Positions 15,978 to 29,192 of a stretch of DNA of 64,000 bases are shown one piece after another. Under the pieces are notes generated by a model, which had not been told where the DNA came from, searched no databases, and saw only the letters and a program-made list of their open reading frames with translations. The stretch is taken from positions 1,116,001 through 1,180,000 of the forward strand of contig NZ_JASTLC010000001.1 of NCBI RefSeq assembly GCF_030499575.1, in the 5' to 3' direction. The position numbers and the translations under genes are program-made. This stretch comes from Streptomyces sp. DG2A-72 (GTDB lineage: Bacteria; Actinomycetota; Actinomycetes; Streptomycetales; Streptomycetaceae). The first letter of the stretch is position 1. Each line of letters begins with the position of its first letter.

Positions 15978-16790
15978 TCATGGCTCACCGTCCTTCTCCT
16001 CGCGGTCATGTGTGCTGAGGGACACCGAACCCAGGACCCCGAACGAGGCATGTACCTCCTGGTTCGGCAGCAGGTCCACCGCGCCGGACCAGGAGCCGGC
16101 CAGCACGAGGTCACCGGCGCTGATGCCGGTGCCGAACCCTGCCAGGATCCGGACCAGGCATGCCACCGACTCCGCTGGATGCCCCATGACCGCCGAGCCG
16201 TTCCCGGTGTACTCGGTGTCGCCGCTGCGCAGTACCATCCGCGCCGCCGCCAGGTCGGTGGTGTCCGGTGGGACGCCGGAGCCGACCACGGCCGCGGCGG
16301 AGGACGCATTGTCGGCGACGGTGTCCACCAGGCCGATCTTCCATGCCTCGATCCGGCTGTCGAGCACCTCCAGGACCGGGCAGACCACTGTGGTGGCGTC
16401 GAGAACGTCCTGAGCCGTGACCTCGTGGCCACTGAGATCCTCCGCCATCCGGAAGGCGATCTCGCCCTCGACCTTCGGTGAGATGAACCTCCGCAGGTCG
16501 AGGAGGACGCCGTCGGGCAGGAGCATGCGATCGGTCAGGTATCCGAAGTCGGGATGGTCGATGTCGAACATCTTCTGGATCGCCTCACTGGTGGCTCCGA
16601 TCTTGAGCCCGGCCAGCGCGGCACCACTCGCCACTTCGAGCGCGCGCATCTCACTTTGGATCGCGTATGCGTCCGCCAGGCCGAGTTGCGGGTGCCGGAT
16701 CGACACGGGCGGCACCGGCCGGCGGGTTTCGGCGGCCTTCCAGAGCTCGGTGGCGAGTTCGCGGTGGAGTGCCCGCGCGGCGGTTGTCAT
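15978..16790 (-). CDS. 2-oxopent-4-enoate hydratase family protein (MhpD-like), ADH precursor dehydratase
   Basis: A protein of 270 residues of the MhpD/DmpE hydratase and decarboxylase family. The metal-binding acidic residues are present in KVEGEIAF (near 106-113) and EVLDSRIEAW. In meta-cleavage pathways these enzymes add water to an oxo-enoate. Here it probably runs as a dehydratase on the 4-hydroxy-2-oxo acid made by the neighbouring aldolase, giving the unsaturated chain of 2-amino-3,5-dimethylhex-4-enoic acid (ADH), as proposed for cyclomarin CymE-H. The ATG at 16790 overlaps the methyltransferase stop (ATGA). It is the last gene of the long core operon. Confidence 0.85.
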   Translation of the reverse strand: MTTAARALHRELATELWKAAETRRPVPPVSIRHPQLGLADAYAIQSEMRALEVASGAALAGLKIGATSEAIQKMFDIDHPDFGYLTDRMLLPDGVLLDLRRFISPKVEGEIAFRMAEDLSGHEVTAQDVLDATTVVCPVLEVLDSRIEAWKIGLVDTVADNASSAAAVVGSGVPPDTTDLAAARMVLRSGDTEYTGNGSAVMGHPAESVACLVRILAGFGTGISAGDLVLAGSWSGAVDLLPNQEVHASFGVLGSVSLSTHDREEKDGEP

Positions 16791-17770
16791 CTGCTCGCCA
16801 CGAAGAGCCGGCCCCCGGGCAGGCCGATCGGCACGGTCCTGGTCCGCGAGAAGCCCGCCTTGTCGAACGTGTCCAGCCACTCCTGCTCGGTGGGCAGAAG
16901 GACACTCATGAAAGTGGCGTGCAGATAGGTGAAGAGCGCGCTGAACTTGCGCTCCTGAGGCTGCTGCGCGTAGGAGACGGCGTCGGCCACGGCGAGGAAT
17001 CCGCCGGGGGCGAGCGCGTCGCGCAGGGCACCGAGAACGTTCTGGGCCGTGCGCTCGTCCGCCACGATGTCGTGCATGACGTAGCAGGCCAGGATGGCTT
17101 CCGCGCCCGCGACCGGCCCCGGGTCGTCGACCAGCGACTCGATCGGCCGCTCGGCAACTGTCAGGCGATCGTGCACCTCGCAGGCGCGGGCGGCCTCACG
17201 CGCCGCGGCGCAGGCGGCGCCGTTGCTGTCGACGGCCGTGCCGGTGCGTGCCGGATTCTCCTGCAGCAGCTTGATGAGCAGTGCGCCGGCCCCGGCGCCG
17301 AGGTCGGTCACCCGGAGCGCGCCGGACGCCACGACCTGTTCGATGATCTGCGGGTAGAACGCGCGTTCGCCGATCCACCGTGAGCTGACCGCGACCCGCC
17401 GTCCGTTGCGCCGGTGGGTGCGGGCGGCCTGGGCGGGGTCGGTCAAGAATGCACGGGCGTTGTCGATGAAAGGGCCGTTGGCGTGCATCGCCCAGGACAC
17501 GTACCCGGCCTGGTGGCGCAGGTCGGTGTAATCTGCGGCCGTCTGGAACTCGTCAGGGACCTCGGTCTCGACGATCAGGCCGGCGGCGAGCAGTGCCGCC
17601 AGGTAGGCGGTGACGCCGGCGACGGGGACGCCGGCCGTCTTGGCCATGTCCGAGGCGCTGAAGATCTCGCCGGAGTCCAGGACCTGGTCGGCCCCGATCT
17701 CGGCACCGATCTGCAGCAGTGCGGCGACCGCGGCCGCGTCGGCCACGGATTCCGGGGTGTGCCGTTGCAT
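16787..17770 (-). CDS. SAM-dependent C-methyltransferase, ADH precursor pathway
   Basis: A protein of 327 residues in the two-domain layout of plant-type O-methyltransferases and of the 2-oxoacid C-methyltransferases such as MppJ. An N-terminal winged-helix-like dimerisation domain (FSASDMAKTAGVPVAGVTAYLAALLAAGLI, about 40-70) is followed by a SAM Rossmann domain (VTDLGAGAGALLIKLL near 150). The likely role is methylation at C3 of the C6 2-oxo acid, which gives the 3-methyl branch of ADH. It sits 20 bases after the aldolase gene and overlaps the hydratase start, so the set is co-translated. The substrate assignment is inference from context. Confidence 0.8.
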   Translation of the reverse strand: MQRHTPESVADAAAVAALLQIGAEIGADQVLDSGEIFSASDMAKTAGVPVAGVTAYLAALLAAGLIVETEVPDEFQTAADYTDLRHQAGYVSWAMHANGPFIDNARAFLTDPAQAARTHRRNGRRVAVSSRWIGERAFYPQIIEQVVASGALRVTDLGAGAGALLIKLLQENPARTGTAVDSNGAACAAAREAARACEVHDRLTVAERPIESLVDDPGPVAGAEAILACYVMHDIVADERTAQNVLGALRDALAPGGFLAVADAVSYAQQPQERKFSALFTYLHATFMSVLLPTEQEWLDTFDKAGFSRTRTVPIGLPGGRLFVASR

Positions 17771-17790
17771 GGTTCCTTCCCTCTTGCCCG

Positions 17791-18833
17791 TCAGATGTGG
17801 TCAGCAGAGGTGTGCGGCAGGTCCGTGGGTGCCCGCTCGCCGGCCAGTTGCATGGCGACCTCGATGATGGTGTCCTCCTGGCCGGCCACCACCCGCCGCT
17901 TGCCCAGCTCGAGCAGGATCTCGCGGGGATCGACGTCGAAGCGCCGGCTCGCTCGCCGTACCGGCGCCGCGAATCCGGAGAACACCCCGGCTATGCCGCT
18001 GGCGATGGTGACGCTGTCGTTGGTCGGCACGTGCTTCACGAACCGTTCCTCGGCCGTCTGCGCCGCGTCCAGGGCGCCGAACAGTCTGATCCCTGTCTCC
18101 ATCTGCTCGACGTGCAGGTTGGCGGCGACTAGTTCGATCGGCGCGTTACCCGCCCCTGCGCCGAACCCGCGCGCCGTGACGTCCACGATGGAAGCCCCCG
18201 CCTGCATCGCGGTCATGCTGTTGATCACCGAGAGGCCGAGGTTGTTGTGGGCGTGGAAACCGATCGCGATGTCGAGCTTGTCGACCAGCTCACCGACCTT
18301 CTCCCGCACCTTCTGCGGCGTGTACGCGCCGGCCGAGTCCATCAGCACGACGGCCTCGGCGCCGTAGTCCTGCATGAGCTGCGCCTGTTCGACCAGCTTC
18401 TTCGCCGACGCCATGTGGCTCATCAGAAGCATTCCCTTCACGGGTACGCCCATGGCCCGCAGCATCGTGATCTGCTGGCGGGTGACGTCGGCCTCGGTGC
18501 AGTGGGCGCCCACCCGGACCTCGTCCACGCCGCTGTCGAGGGCGGGCTTGAGGTCGCGTTCGACGCTGGCGAAGCCGGGGATGGAGAGCACGCCGAGCCG
18601 GGAGTTGCGCAGTTCGGCCTTGGCGGCGCGCAGCATCTCCGCGTCGCTGATGGCCGCGATGCCGACCTGGATGGAGGAGGCGCCGAGGCCGTTGCCGTGC
18701 CCGACCTCGACGACGTCCACACCGGCCGACTCGGCCGCCCGCGCGTACGCGCTGATGTCCGCGCGGTTCAACTGGTGGGCGACCGCGTGGTTGCCGTCCC
18801 GCAGCGTCGTGTCGCAGATCTGGAGTTGCCCGC

Positions 18834-18837
<4 letters not shown>
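17791..18837 (-). CDS. 4-hydroxy-2-oxovalerate aldolase family protein (MhpE/DmpG-like)
   Basis: A protein of 348 residues, the normal length of DmpG/MhpE. The N-terminal CDTTLRDGNHA holds the Arg, metal-binding Asp and catalytic His of the family. The second metal site HAHNN is near residue 200, and the C-terminal communication domain that binds the dehydrogenase is present. Standard enzymes release pyruvate and an aldehyde. Here the reverse aldol (pyruvate plus isobutyraldehyde) would give the carbon skeleton of ADH. The start overlaps the dehydrogenase stop (ATGA), as in catabolic operons where the two proteins form a channelling complex. Confidence 0.9.
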
Positions 18838-21474
<2,637 letters not shown>

Positions 21475-21477
21475 GGT

Positions 21478-21693
21478 TCAGGACTCCTCGCCCATGGCGC
21501 GGACCAGGCTCCGCGGCCGCATGTCGGTCCAGTGCTCCTCGATGTAGTCGAGGCACGCCTGGTGCGCGTCCTCGGGGTGGGCGACGGTCCACCCGGCCGG
21601 CACGTCGATGGCCGCGGGCCACATCGAGTACTGACCCTCGTCGTTGACCAGCACCAGGAACGTTCCCTCGGTGTCGTCGAACGGGTTGCCCAT
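21478..21693 (-). CDS. MbtH-like protein
   Basis: A protein of 71 residues with the family core [24 protein letters not shown] and the conserved Trp pairs in the second half ([18 protein letters not shown]). MbtH proteins bind NRPS adenylation domains and help them fold and work. The start overlaps the NRPS stop as TGATG and has AAGGAGG upstream, so it is translated together with the NRPS. Confidence 0.95.
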   Translation of the reverse strand: MGNPFDDTEGTFLVLVNDEGQYSMWPAAIDVPAGWTVAHPEDAHQACLDYIEEHWTDMRPRSLVRAMGEES

Positions 21694-24600
21694 CAGTTCT
21701 CCTCCTTGGTTGTCGCGTTGGCGGCGATGGCGGCCCGGAGGTGTTCCTCGAGAATCGGGCCGATCAGCTTCAGCGCCTCCGGCGTCATGATCGTGCTGTG
21801 GCCGGTCGGGACCGGGTGGTACGTGATGTCGCCGCCGACGAAGTCCCGCCACACCTCGGGGTCGAGCACCCGCTCCCGTTCCTCGGTCGCGCCGAAGATC
21901 AGCATGTCGGCGTCGACCCGTTCCGGCCGATGCCTGGTGGCGATGGAGATATTGCGGTGCAGGATCTCCATCAGGAGCCGGAACTCGTCCTCGGCGACGT
22001 TGCCCAGGACCGTGTTGGTGGTCCGGGCCAGCTCCGAGAACTGCGCGAAGGAGAGCTTCCCGCTCGGCAGGGTCGCCGGGTCGACGCCCAGCACCTCAAG
22101 GATGCCGGTGTAGACCTTGGCGGTGGCCTCGACGACCTGCTGCTGTTCCTCCTCGGTCAGCGGCCTGGCCGGTTCGGAGTCGAGGGCGACGATGAGTCCG
22201 ACCTGCTCCCCGGCGGCCTGCAGGCGGGCGGCCATGGCGTGCGCCACGACGCCGCCGAACGACTGCCCGAGCAGGTAGTAGGGCCCGGTCTTCTGCACCT
22301 GGCGCATTTCCTCGATGCAGTCGTCCGCGACCTGGATCAGGGTTTCCGGCAGCTCGTCGGGGTGGCTCAGCGCGCGGGACTGCAGCCCGTAGACGGGGAA
22401 GTCGGGGCTCAGATGCAGCAGCAGATCCGAGTAGGACCAGCAGATCGCCGCTCCCGGGTGGATGCAGAACAGCGGCGCCAGGCTGCCCCCGGTGCGCAGC
22501 GGGAGGAGTACGTCGAAGGCCTTGTCCGTGCCGTCGGAGCCGAGGTGCTCGGCGAGCTGGGCGACGGTGGGCCCGGCGAAGAACGTCCGGATCGGAACCT
22601 CCGTGCCCATCACCTCGGCGATGCGGGCGATGAGCCTGTTCGCCAGCAGGGAGTGGCCGCCCAGGTCGAAGAAGTTGTCCTCGACGCCGATCTGTCCCAG
22701 GTTCAGCACCTCGGCGAACAGCCCGCAGAGGATCTCCTCCTGCGGGGTGCGGGGGCCACGCCCCACCGGTGCCGCGATCTGCGGCACCGGCAACGCCTCC
22801 CGGTCCACCTTGCCGTTCGGCGTGAGCGGGAACTCCTCCACCGCCATCACCACCGCCGGCACCAGATGCTCGGGCAACGACCGGCGCAGATCCTCCCGGA
22901 TGCCGGTGACGTCGGTGTCGGGGCGGGCGGGGACCACGTACCCGAACAGCGCCAGGTCGCCCTGGCGGTCGGCTCGCACGGCCACGGCAGCCTGTGCCGC
23001 GGCCGGGTGCTTCGCCAGCGCGGCCTCCACCTCGCCGGGCTCCACCCGCATCCCGCGGATCTTCACCTGGTCGTCGGTGCGGCCCACGTACTCCAGCTCG
23101 AACGCGTGGTTCAGGCGGCCGATGTCCCCGGTGCGGTACATCCGCGAGCCTGCCGGGCCGTACGGGTCGGCGACGAACCGGCCGGCGGTCAGTCCGGGCC
23201 GGTGCAGGTAACCGCGGCCCACGGCCGGCCCGGCGACGTACACCTCGCCGTCGGTGCCGGGCGGCACGATCCGCAGGGCCGCGTCGAGGACGTAGATGCG
23301 CATCCCCGGGTTGGGCCGGCCGACCGTGACGCGCGCGCCGTCCGCGCTGTCAAGGGGATCTGTCATCGTGCAGGCGACGGTGGTCTCGGTCTGGCCGTAG
23401 ACGTTGACCATGCGTCGCTCCGGCGACCAGCGGGCGGCGAGATCGGGCGTGAGGACCTCCCCGCCGAGGAGCAGTCCGCGCAGCTCGGTGAGCCGGCCCG
23501 GCGCGTCGGCCGGCAGGCTCGCCAGCACCGACGGCAGCGTCACCAGGTGCGTGATCCGCTGCTCGGCCAGCACCCGGGCCAGCGCCTCGCCCGCGAGAAG
23601 GCCCGGCTCGGGAAGGACGAGCGTGCCGTGCGCGGCGAACGCGACGACGAGGTCCATGACCGAGGCGTCGAAGCTCGGTGAGGAGAGCTGCAGGACGCGG
23701 GAGCCCGGCCCGAAGCCCCAGCGGTCCCGCCACGCCTCGGCCGCGCCCGCCAGGCCCGCGTGGGTGATCACTGCGCCCTTGGGCCGGCCGGTCGAACCCG
23801 AGGTGTAGATGACGTAGGCGGGGTGGTGCAGGCCGAGGGCGGCCGAGCGATCCCGGTCGGTCGGGTTCGTGTCCGGCAGGCCCTCCCACTGCGCGACGGT
23901 GGCCGGTTCGTCGATGTCGATCAACGGCTGCTCCGCGCCGAGGCGGGCGGCCCCCGAGGCATCCGTCACGACCAGTTCCGGCCGGGCGTCCGCGCAGAGG
24001 TACGCCACCCGGTCGGCCGGGTAGGCCGGGTCGATCGGCAGGTACGCCGCCCCGCTCTTGGCGATGGCCCAGATGGCGACGACCTGCCGGACACTGCGCG
24101 GCAGCAGCACGGCGACGAGGTCCTCCGGGCCCGCGCCCCGCTCGATCAGCGCCCGCGCCATCCGGTTCGCCCGGCTGTTCAGCTCGGCATAGGTGAGGCC
24201 GGCCGCGCCGTCGCTCACGGCGATCGCGGACGGGTCGGCCGTCGCCCAGGTTTCGAACAGCCACGGCAGCGTTCCCGGTACGGGATCCGCAAGGTTGACT
24301 TCCGCCCCGCTCGTCAATTCAAGTCCTCCGATGGGTTGGTGGGGAGAGTCGACGACTTCACGCAGCAGCCGGCCGAACTCGTCGAGGAAGGCGTCGATGG
24401 TCGCGCCGTCGTAGAGATCGGTGGCGTACTCGGCGACGAGGATCAGTCCGCCGGGCGCGCCACGGTCGTCGAACGTCTCGATCGCGTTGACGGTGAGATC
24501 CACCCGGGCCACGCCGGTCTCGACCCCGTCCAGCTGCGGCCGCGCGGTCAGGCCGGCCAGCTCGAACTCGGCCTCCGGTGTGTTCTGCAGCACGAGTTGC

Positions 24601-27600
24601 ACCTGGAAGAGCGGGTGGTGCGCGGGCGACCGGTCGGGGTTGAGCTTCTCCACCAGGTGGTCGAAGGGGATGTCCTGATGGGCGTACGCGGCCAGGCTCG
24701 TGTCGCGCACCTGCTCCAGCAGCTGGACGAAGCTCGGGCCGCCCGAGGTGTCGATGCGCAGCACCAGCGTGTTGATGAAGAAGCCGATCAGGTCCTCGAG
24801 GGCGTCGTCGACCCGTCCCGCGATCGGTGCACCCACCGGGATGTCGGTGCCGGCCCCGCTGCGGCTCAGCTGCGCGCCGAGCGCCGCCTGGAGGGCCATG
24901 AACAGTGTGGATCCGTTGCCGCGGGCCAGCGCTCGCAGGGCCTGGTGCAGATCTGCGTCGAGATTGCGGGTCAGCGTCGCACCCTGGTGACCGGCCTCCT
25001 CCGGGCGCGGCCGGTCGGTCGGCAACGTCACCAGCCGCGGCAGGCCGGCCAGTTGTTCCCGCCAGTAGGCGAGCTGGCGGCCGATCCGGCTGTCCGGGTC
25101 GGCGTCGTCGCCCAGCATCCTGCGCTGCCACAGCGCGTAGTCCGCGTACTGCACCGGCAACGGCGCCCAGGACGGTCCACGCCCGGCTGCGCGTTCCTCG
25201 TACGCCGTCGTCAGGTCACGGGTCAGCGGCCGCAGCGACCAGCCGTCCGCGGCGACATGGTGCACGACCAGCAGCAGCACCCATTCGTCGCGGCTCGTAG
25301 CGAACAGCCACGCCCGCAGCGGGATCTCCCGCGACAGGTCGAACTCGTGCCGGGAGGCGTCCCGGAGCACCTGCGCCAGGTCGTCCTCGGACACCTCGCG
25401 CACCGGCAGGTCGATGTCGCCGACGTCAAGGATCTGCTGGTGCGGCACTCCACGGCGCTCGGCGAAGACGGTGCGCAGTGCCTCGTGCCGGGCCACCACG
25501 TCGCCCAGGGCGGACCGCATCGCGGCCACGTCGAGGGCACCGGACAGCCGCACCGCCAAGGGCGAGTTGTACGTCGCCGACGAACCCTCCAGCTTGTGCA
25601 GGAACCACAGCCGCTGCTGCGCGAACGACAGGGGCAGCGCCTTGGGCCGGGGCTCCGGCACAAGGGCGGGCGCCATGCGGTCCGCGTCCGACCCGTGTGC
25701 CAGCACCACGGCGAGCCGGGCGGGTGACGGCGCGGCGAACACCTGCTGCAGAGGCACCTCGATACCCAGGACGGCGCGGATGCGGCTGGTCAGCCGGGTG
25801 GCCAGCAGCGAGTGGCCGCCCAGGTCGAAGAAGCTGTCGTCGACACCGACCCGGGGCAGGCCGAGGAGGTCGGCGAACAGCTCGCACAGGATCTCCTCGT
25901 ACGGGTTGCGCGGACCGCGGTCCTGGGCGCCGGTGATCATGACCTCGGGTTCCGGCAGGGCCTTGCGGTCGATCTTCCCGTTCGGGGTGAGCGGGATCCG
26001 CTCGATCGGCGTGATCGTGGCCGGCACCATATGGTCGGGCAGCAGCGACTTGACCGTGCCGCGCAGCTCGGACACCAGCTCACCGGCGGTCCGGGCGAGG
26101 GCGGGCACGTTGGCGACCGCTTCCGGGCTGCTCGGGCGGTACACGTCCGCGAGTGGTACGTCCTCGCCGGTGCCGGTGAGCAGCACCGCGTCGTAGGCGT
26201 CCCGGCTCCGCGGCGACCAGGTCAGCACCGCCCGCCGGCCGCGGTCCGCGGCCCATTGGCGTACCCGCTCGGGGTGCAGCCGCGGATCGGTCGTGTCGGC
26301 CAGCCGCGGGTTGGGGATCCGGGTCAGCCGCGCCGGTGCCGTCACCTCGTCCAGCTCGGTGACGTCGCGGCCCCAGACCAGCTCGGGCAGTTCCCCGACC
26401 GGTTGCGCGGCGCCGGTGTGCAGCACCACCTCGTATCGGTACGCGGTCAGCTCGTTGTCCGCGTCACCCCGTTTGAGCAGCACCTCGACGCCGCTCAACC
26501 GGGGATGCCGGAAAGCGGTGAAGAACTCGGGTGCGAGGAGCAGTTCCTTCTCCACGGCCACCGCGTGGTCCACGGCCGACGTGCCCGATCCGGGATCCCG
26601 GAACCGCTGCACCGCCGTGTGCAACGCCCGCAGCAGACCGTGGTGCCGTACGTCGCCGACGACCACCCGGCCGCCGTCGGCCAGCAGATCGATCGCCTTG
26701 CCCAGCACGTCGCGCAGGTAGTCGGCGCTCGGGAAGTACTGGACGACCGAGTTCAGCACGATGGTGTCGAAGTGGCCACTGGGCAGCCCCGAGACGTCAT
26801 GAGCCGGTCGGCATCGCAGGTGCACGTGGTCCCAGTTCTGTTCCCGCGCGTACTCCCGCAGTCTCTCCACGGCGGCCGCCGAGAAGTCCGTCGCCCAGTA
26901 CTCCTCGCTCCGCCGAACCAGCGGGATCATCACCAGGCCGGAGCCCGCTCCGATTTCGAGTACCCGGCGAGGGCCGAACCGCGCCACCTGGTCCACCGCG
27001 GACCGCTGCCACTCCCGCATCTCGTCGATCGGGATGGGCGCGCCGGTGAAGGAGCTGTTCCAGCCCGCGAAATCGGCGCCCGGCTCGCGCGACAGCCCGC
27101 GGTAGACCTGGTGGTAGATGCTGCGCCATTCGTCGAGCTGCTCGTCGACGTCCGCGGTGGATCCGCCCTCGGCCGGCACGACATAGGCGGCGAGCGAGAC
27201 GGCACCCGAGCGGTCCTGCCGCGGCACCACGACGGCACGTGCGACCGATGCCTGCGCGGCGAGGACGCGTTCCACCTCGCCGGGTTCCACGCGGAAGCCG
27301 CGAATCTTCACCTGTTCGTCGGAGCGGCCGAGATACTCCAGGTCGCCCTCGGCGTTCCACCGGACCAGGTCACCGGTGCGGTACATCCGCGACCCGGCCG
27401 GCCCGTACGGATCGGCGAGGAAACGCGACGCCGTCAGGGCCGGACGCCGCCCATAGCCCCGTGCCACCCCGGCACCCGCGATGTACAACTCCCCCGGCAC
27501 ACCCGGTGCCGCCAGCCCGAGGGACTCGTCCAGCACATACAGCCGGGTGCCCAGAGCCGGTTTGCCGATCGGCACCGGGGGTCCACTCAGTTGGCCGGTC

Positions 27601-29192
27601 TGGCTGGCGACGACGGTCGACTCGGTGGGCCCGTAGGCGTTCACCATTCTCCGGCCGGGCGCCCAGGTCCGCAGCAGTTCCGGCGGGCACGCCTCGGCAC
27701 CGACGATGAGGGTGCTGAAGCCGGTCAGGGCCCGCGGTGCCTCGGCCGGCAGGGTGCTCAGCACCGACGGCGGGATCAGGGCGTGGGTGATGCGGTGTCC
27801 GGCGAGCGCCTGCGCCAGCTCCTCACCGGCCAGGCGATCCGCCGAGGCGATCACTAGGGCGGCGCCGGAGTCCAGGGCCCAGACGAGTTCCAGGACCGCG
27901 GCGTCGAAGCTCGGCGACGAGAACTGCATGATCCGGCTGTCCTCGTCGGCGGCACAGCGCTGACGCAGGGTGGCGGCGAGGCTCGCGAGTCCGCGGTGGG
28001 TCACCACGACGCCCTTGGGCAGGCCGGTCGAACCGGACGTGTAGATCACATACGCCGGGTGATCCACTCCCACCGGACGCACCCGATCCCCGTCACCGGG
28101 GTCGTGCTCGGGCAGCCCCTCGAACACATCCGACTCACCGATCACCAACACCGGTTCGGCATCCTGCAGCAGGTACTCCACCCGCGCCTGCGGATAGCCC
28201 GGGTCCACCGGCAGATACGCCGCACCCGCCTTCGCCACACCCAACACAGCCGCAACCTGCATCGCACCACGCGGCATCAACACGCCGACGACGTCCTCGG
28301 CACCCACACCCCGGCCGATCAGATACCACGCGACCCGGTTCGCATACGCATTCAACCGCGCATACGACCAACTCACCTCACCCTCGACCACCGCCACCGC
28401 ATCCGGCGCCGCCACAACACGACGCCGGAACAGCTCCGCCAACGTCACCGCATCGACAGCAGTCTCAGCCGCTCCCCACTGGCCCAGCAGCCGAACCCGC
28501 TCCTCAGCACCGAGCAGATCCACCTCACTCAGCCGGGCCCCAGGCGCCACCACCATCGCCCTCAACACACGCACCCACCGCGCCGTGAACGCCTCGATCG
28601 TCGAACGCTCGTACAAATCCGTGGAGAACTCGACCACGCCGGTGAACCCAGCCGGGCCGCCATCGGCCGAAGTGGTCTCGGTGAGGCTCAGCGACAGGTC
28701 GAAGCGGGACGTGCCGGTGCCGCGTCCCTCCTGCCGCACCCGCAGATCGGAGAGCGTGAAGTCGGCCTCGGCGTTGTTCTGCAGGACCATGGCGATCTGG
28801 AACAGCGACTGATGCGACGCCGACCGCAGCGGATTGATCTTCTCGACCAGGTACTCGAACGGAATGTCCTGATGCGAGTAGGCGGCGAGACTGCTGTCGC
28901 GTACCCGCTGGAGCAACTCGGTGAAGGTCGGGTCGTCGGACGTATCGGTGCGCAACACCACCATGTTGACGAAGAAGCCGACCAGATCGTCGAGTTGCTC
29001 GTCGGTGCGGCCGGCCACGCCGGCGCCGACCACCACATCCGTTCCGGCGCCGGACCGGGTCAGCAGCGCGGACAGCGCCGTCTGCAGGACCATGAACAGC
29101 GTCGAACCGGTCTGCCGGGCCAGTGCCGTCAGCTCGGCGTGCAGTGCGGCATCGACCTGGAAGGTGCTCACGTCACCCTGGTAGCCGGCCAC
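21693..29192 (-). CDS. cymA: NRPS, modules 6 (C-terminal part) and 7 with thioesterase; 3' half of a CymA-type synthetase
   Basis: This open frame of 2499 residues starts inside a condensation domain and is not an independent protein; see the frameshift at 29211. Approximate order: rest of C6 (1-190), A6 (250-700) interrupted by an N-methyltransferase domain (700-880, [17 protein letters not shown]), carrier T6 ([14 protein letters not shown] near 1117), C7 (1180-1600, HHVAADGWS), A7 (1650-2130), T7 ([13 protein letters not shown] near 2170) and a type I thioesterase (2230-2490, GQSFGG catalytic Ser and a late GHS). The A6 pocket residues read D-A-L-L-I-G-A-V-V, fitting Leu, and with the methyltransferase this gives N-methyl-Leu. 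The A7 pocket (D-A-M-V-L-G-V-V-A) is unusual and fits a non-standard branched acid such as ADH. The thioesterase would cyclise the heptapeptide. No epimerase is present. Confidence 0.9.
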   Translation of the reverse strand: MAGYQGDVSTFQVDAALHAELTALARQTGSTLFMVLQTALSALLTRSGAGTDVVVGAGVAGRTDEQLDDLVGFFVNMVVLRTDTSDDPTFTELLQRVRDSSLAAYSHQDIPFEYLVEKINPLRSASHQSLFQIAMVLQNNAEADFTLSDLRVRQEGRGTGTSRFDLSLSLTETTSADGGPAGFTGVVEFSTDLYERSTIEAFTARWVRVLRAMVVAPGARLSEVDLLGAEERVRLLGQWGAAETAVDAVTLAELFRRRVVAAPDAVAVVEGEVSWSYARLNAYANRVAWYLIGRGVGAEDVVGVLMPRGAMQVAAVLGVAKAGAAYLPVDPGYPQARVEYLLQDAEPVLVIGESDVFEGLPEHDPGDGDRVRPVGVDHPAYVIYTSGSTGLPKGVVVTHRGLASLAATLRQRCAADEDSRIMQFSSPSFDAAVLELVWALDSGAALVIASADRLAGEELAQALAGHRITHALIPPSVLSTLPAEAPRALTGFSTLIVGAEACPPELLRTWAPGRRMVNAYGPTESTVVASQTGQLSGPPVPIGKPALGTRLYVLDESLGLAAPGVPGELYIAGAGVARGYGRRPALTASRFLADPYGPAGSRMYRTGDLVRWNAEGDLEYLGRSDEQVKIRGFRVEPGEVERVLAAQASVARAVVVPRQDRSGAVSLAAYVVPAEGGSTADVDEQLDEWRSIYHQVYRGLSREPGADFAGWNSSFTGAPIPIDEMREWQRSAVDQVARFGPRRVLEIGAGSGLVMIPLVRRSEEYWATDFSAAAVERLREYAREQNWDHVHLRCRPAHDVSGLPSGHFDTIVLNSVVQYFPSADYLRDVLGKAIDLLADGGRVVVGDVRHHGLLRALHTAVQRFRDPGSGTSAVDHAVAVEKELLLAPEFFTAFRHPRLSGVEVLLKRGDADNELTAYRYEVVLHTGAAQPVGELPELVWGRDVTELDEVTAPARLTRIPNPRLADTTDPRLHPERVRQWAADRGRRAVLTWSPRSRDAYDAVLLTGTGEDVPLADVYRPSSPEAVANVPALARTAGELVSELRGTVKSLLPDHMVPATITPIERIPLTPNGKIDRKALPEPEVMITGAQDRGPRNPYEEILCELFADLLGLPRVGVDDSFFDLGGHSLLATRLTSRIRAVLGIEVPLQQVFAAPSPARLAVVLAHGSDADRMAPALVPEPRPKALPLSFAQQRLWFLHKLEGSSATYNSPLAVRLSGALDVAAMRSALGDVVARHEALRTVFAERRGVPHQQILDVGDIDLPVREVSEDDLAQVLRDASRHEFDLSREIPLRAWLFATSRDEWVLLLVVHHVAADGWSLRPLTRDLTTAYEERAAGRGPSWAPLPVQYADYALWQRRMLGDDADPDSRIGRQLAYWREQLAGLPRLVTLPTDRPRPEEAGHQGATLTRNLDADLHQALRALARGNGSTLFMALQAALGAQLSRSGAGTDIPVGAPIAGRVDDALEDLIGFFINTLVLRIDTSGGPSFVQLLEQVRDTSLAAYAHQDIPFDHLVEKLNPDRSPAHHPLFQVQLVLQNTPEAEFELAGLTARPQLDGVETGVARVDLTVNAIETFDDRGAPGGLILVAEYATDLYDGATIDAFLDEFGRLLREVVDSPHQPIGGLELTSGAEVNLADPVPGTLPWLFETWATADPSAIAVSDGAAGLTYAELNSRANRMARALIERGAGPEDLVAVLLPRSVRQVVAIWAIAKSGAAYLPIDPAYPADRVAYLCADARPELVVTDASGAARLGAEQPLIDIDEPATVAQWEGLPDTNPTDRDRSAALGLHHPAYVIYTSGSTGRPKGAVITHAGLAGAAEAWRDRWGFGPGSRVLQLSSPSFDASVMDLVVAFAAHGTLVLPEPGLLAGEALARVLAEQRITHLVTLPSVLASLPADAPGRLTELRGLLLGGEVLTPDLAARWSPERRMVNVYGQTETTVACTMTDPLDSADGARVTVGRPNPGMRIYVLDAALRIVPPGTDGEVYVAGPAVGRGYLHRPGLTAGRFVADPYGPAGSRMYRTGDIGRLNHAFELEYVGRTDDQVKIRGMRVEPGEVEAALAKHPAAAQAAVAVRADRQGDLALFGYVVPARPDTDVTGIREDLRRSLPEHLVPAVVMAVEEFPLTPNGKVDREALPVPQIAAPVGRGPRTPQEEILCGLFAEVLNLGQIGVEDNFFDLGGHSLLANRLIARIAEVMGTEVPIRTFFAGPTVAQLAEHLGSDGTDKAFDVLLPLRTGGSLAPLFCIHPGAAICWSYSDLLLHLSPDFPVYGLQSRALSHPDELPETLIQVADDCIEEMRQVQKTGPYYLLGQSFGGVVAHAMAARLQAAGEQVGLIVALDSEPARPLTEEEQQQVVEATAKVYTGILEVLGVDPATLPSGKLSFAQFSELARTTNTVLGNVAEDEFRLLMEILHRNISIATRHRPERVDADMLIFGATEERERVLDPEVWRDFVGGDITYHPVPTGHSTIMTPEALKLIGPILEEHLRAAIAANATTKEEN
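27981..28665. repeat. Near-identical internal repeat B, copy in module 6
   Basis: 685 bases covering the N-terminal part of A6 and the end of C6. It is nearly identical to 34190-34874 at offset 6209. A second shared stretch of about 240 bases (27272-27512 and 33484-33724) lies in the C-terminal part of the same A domains. Confidence 0.85.

Noticed and set aside
21693..29192. The second NRPS frame as a separate two-module synthetase
   Set aside because: It begins in the middle of a condensation domain at a GTG without a ribosome site, and the missing half of that domain is at the end of the upstream frame.
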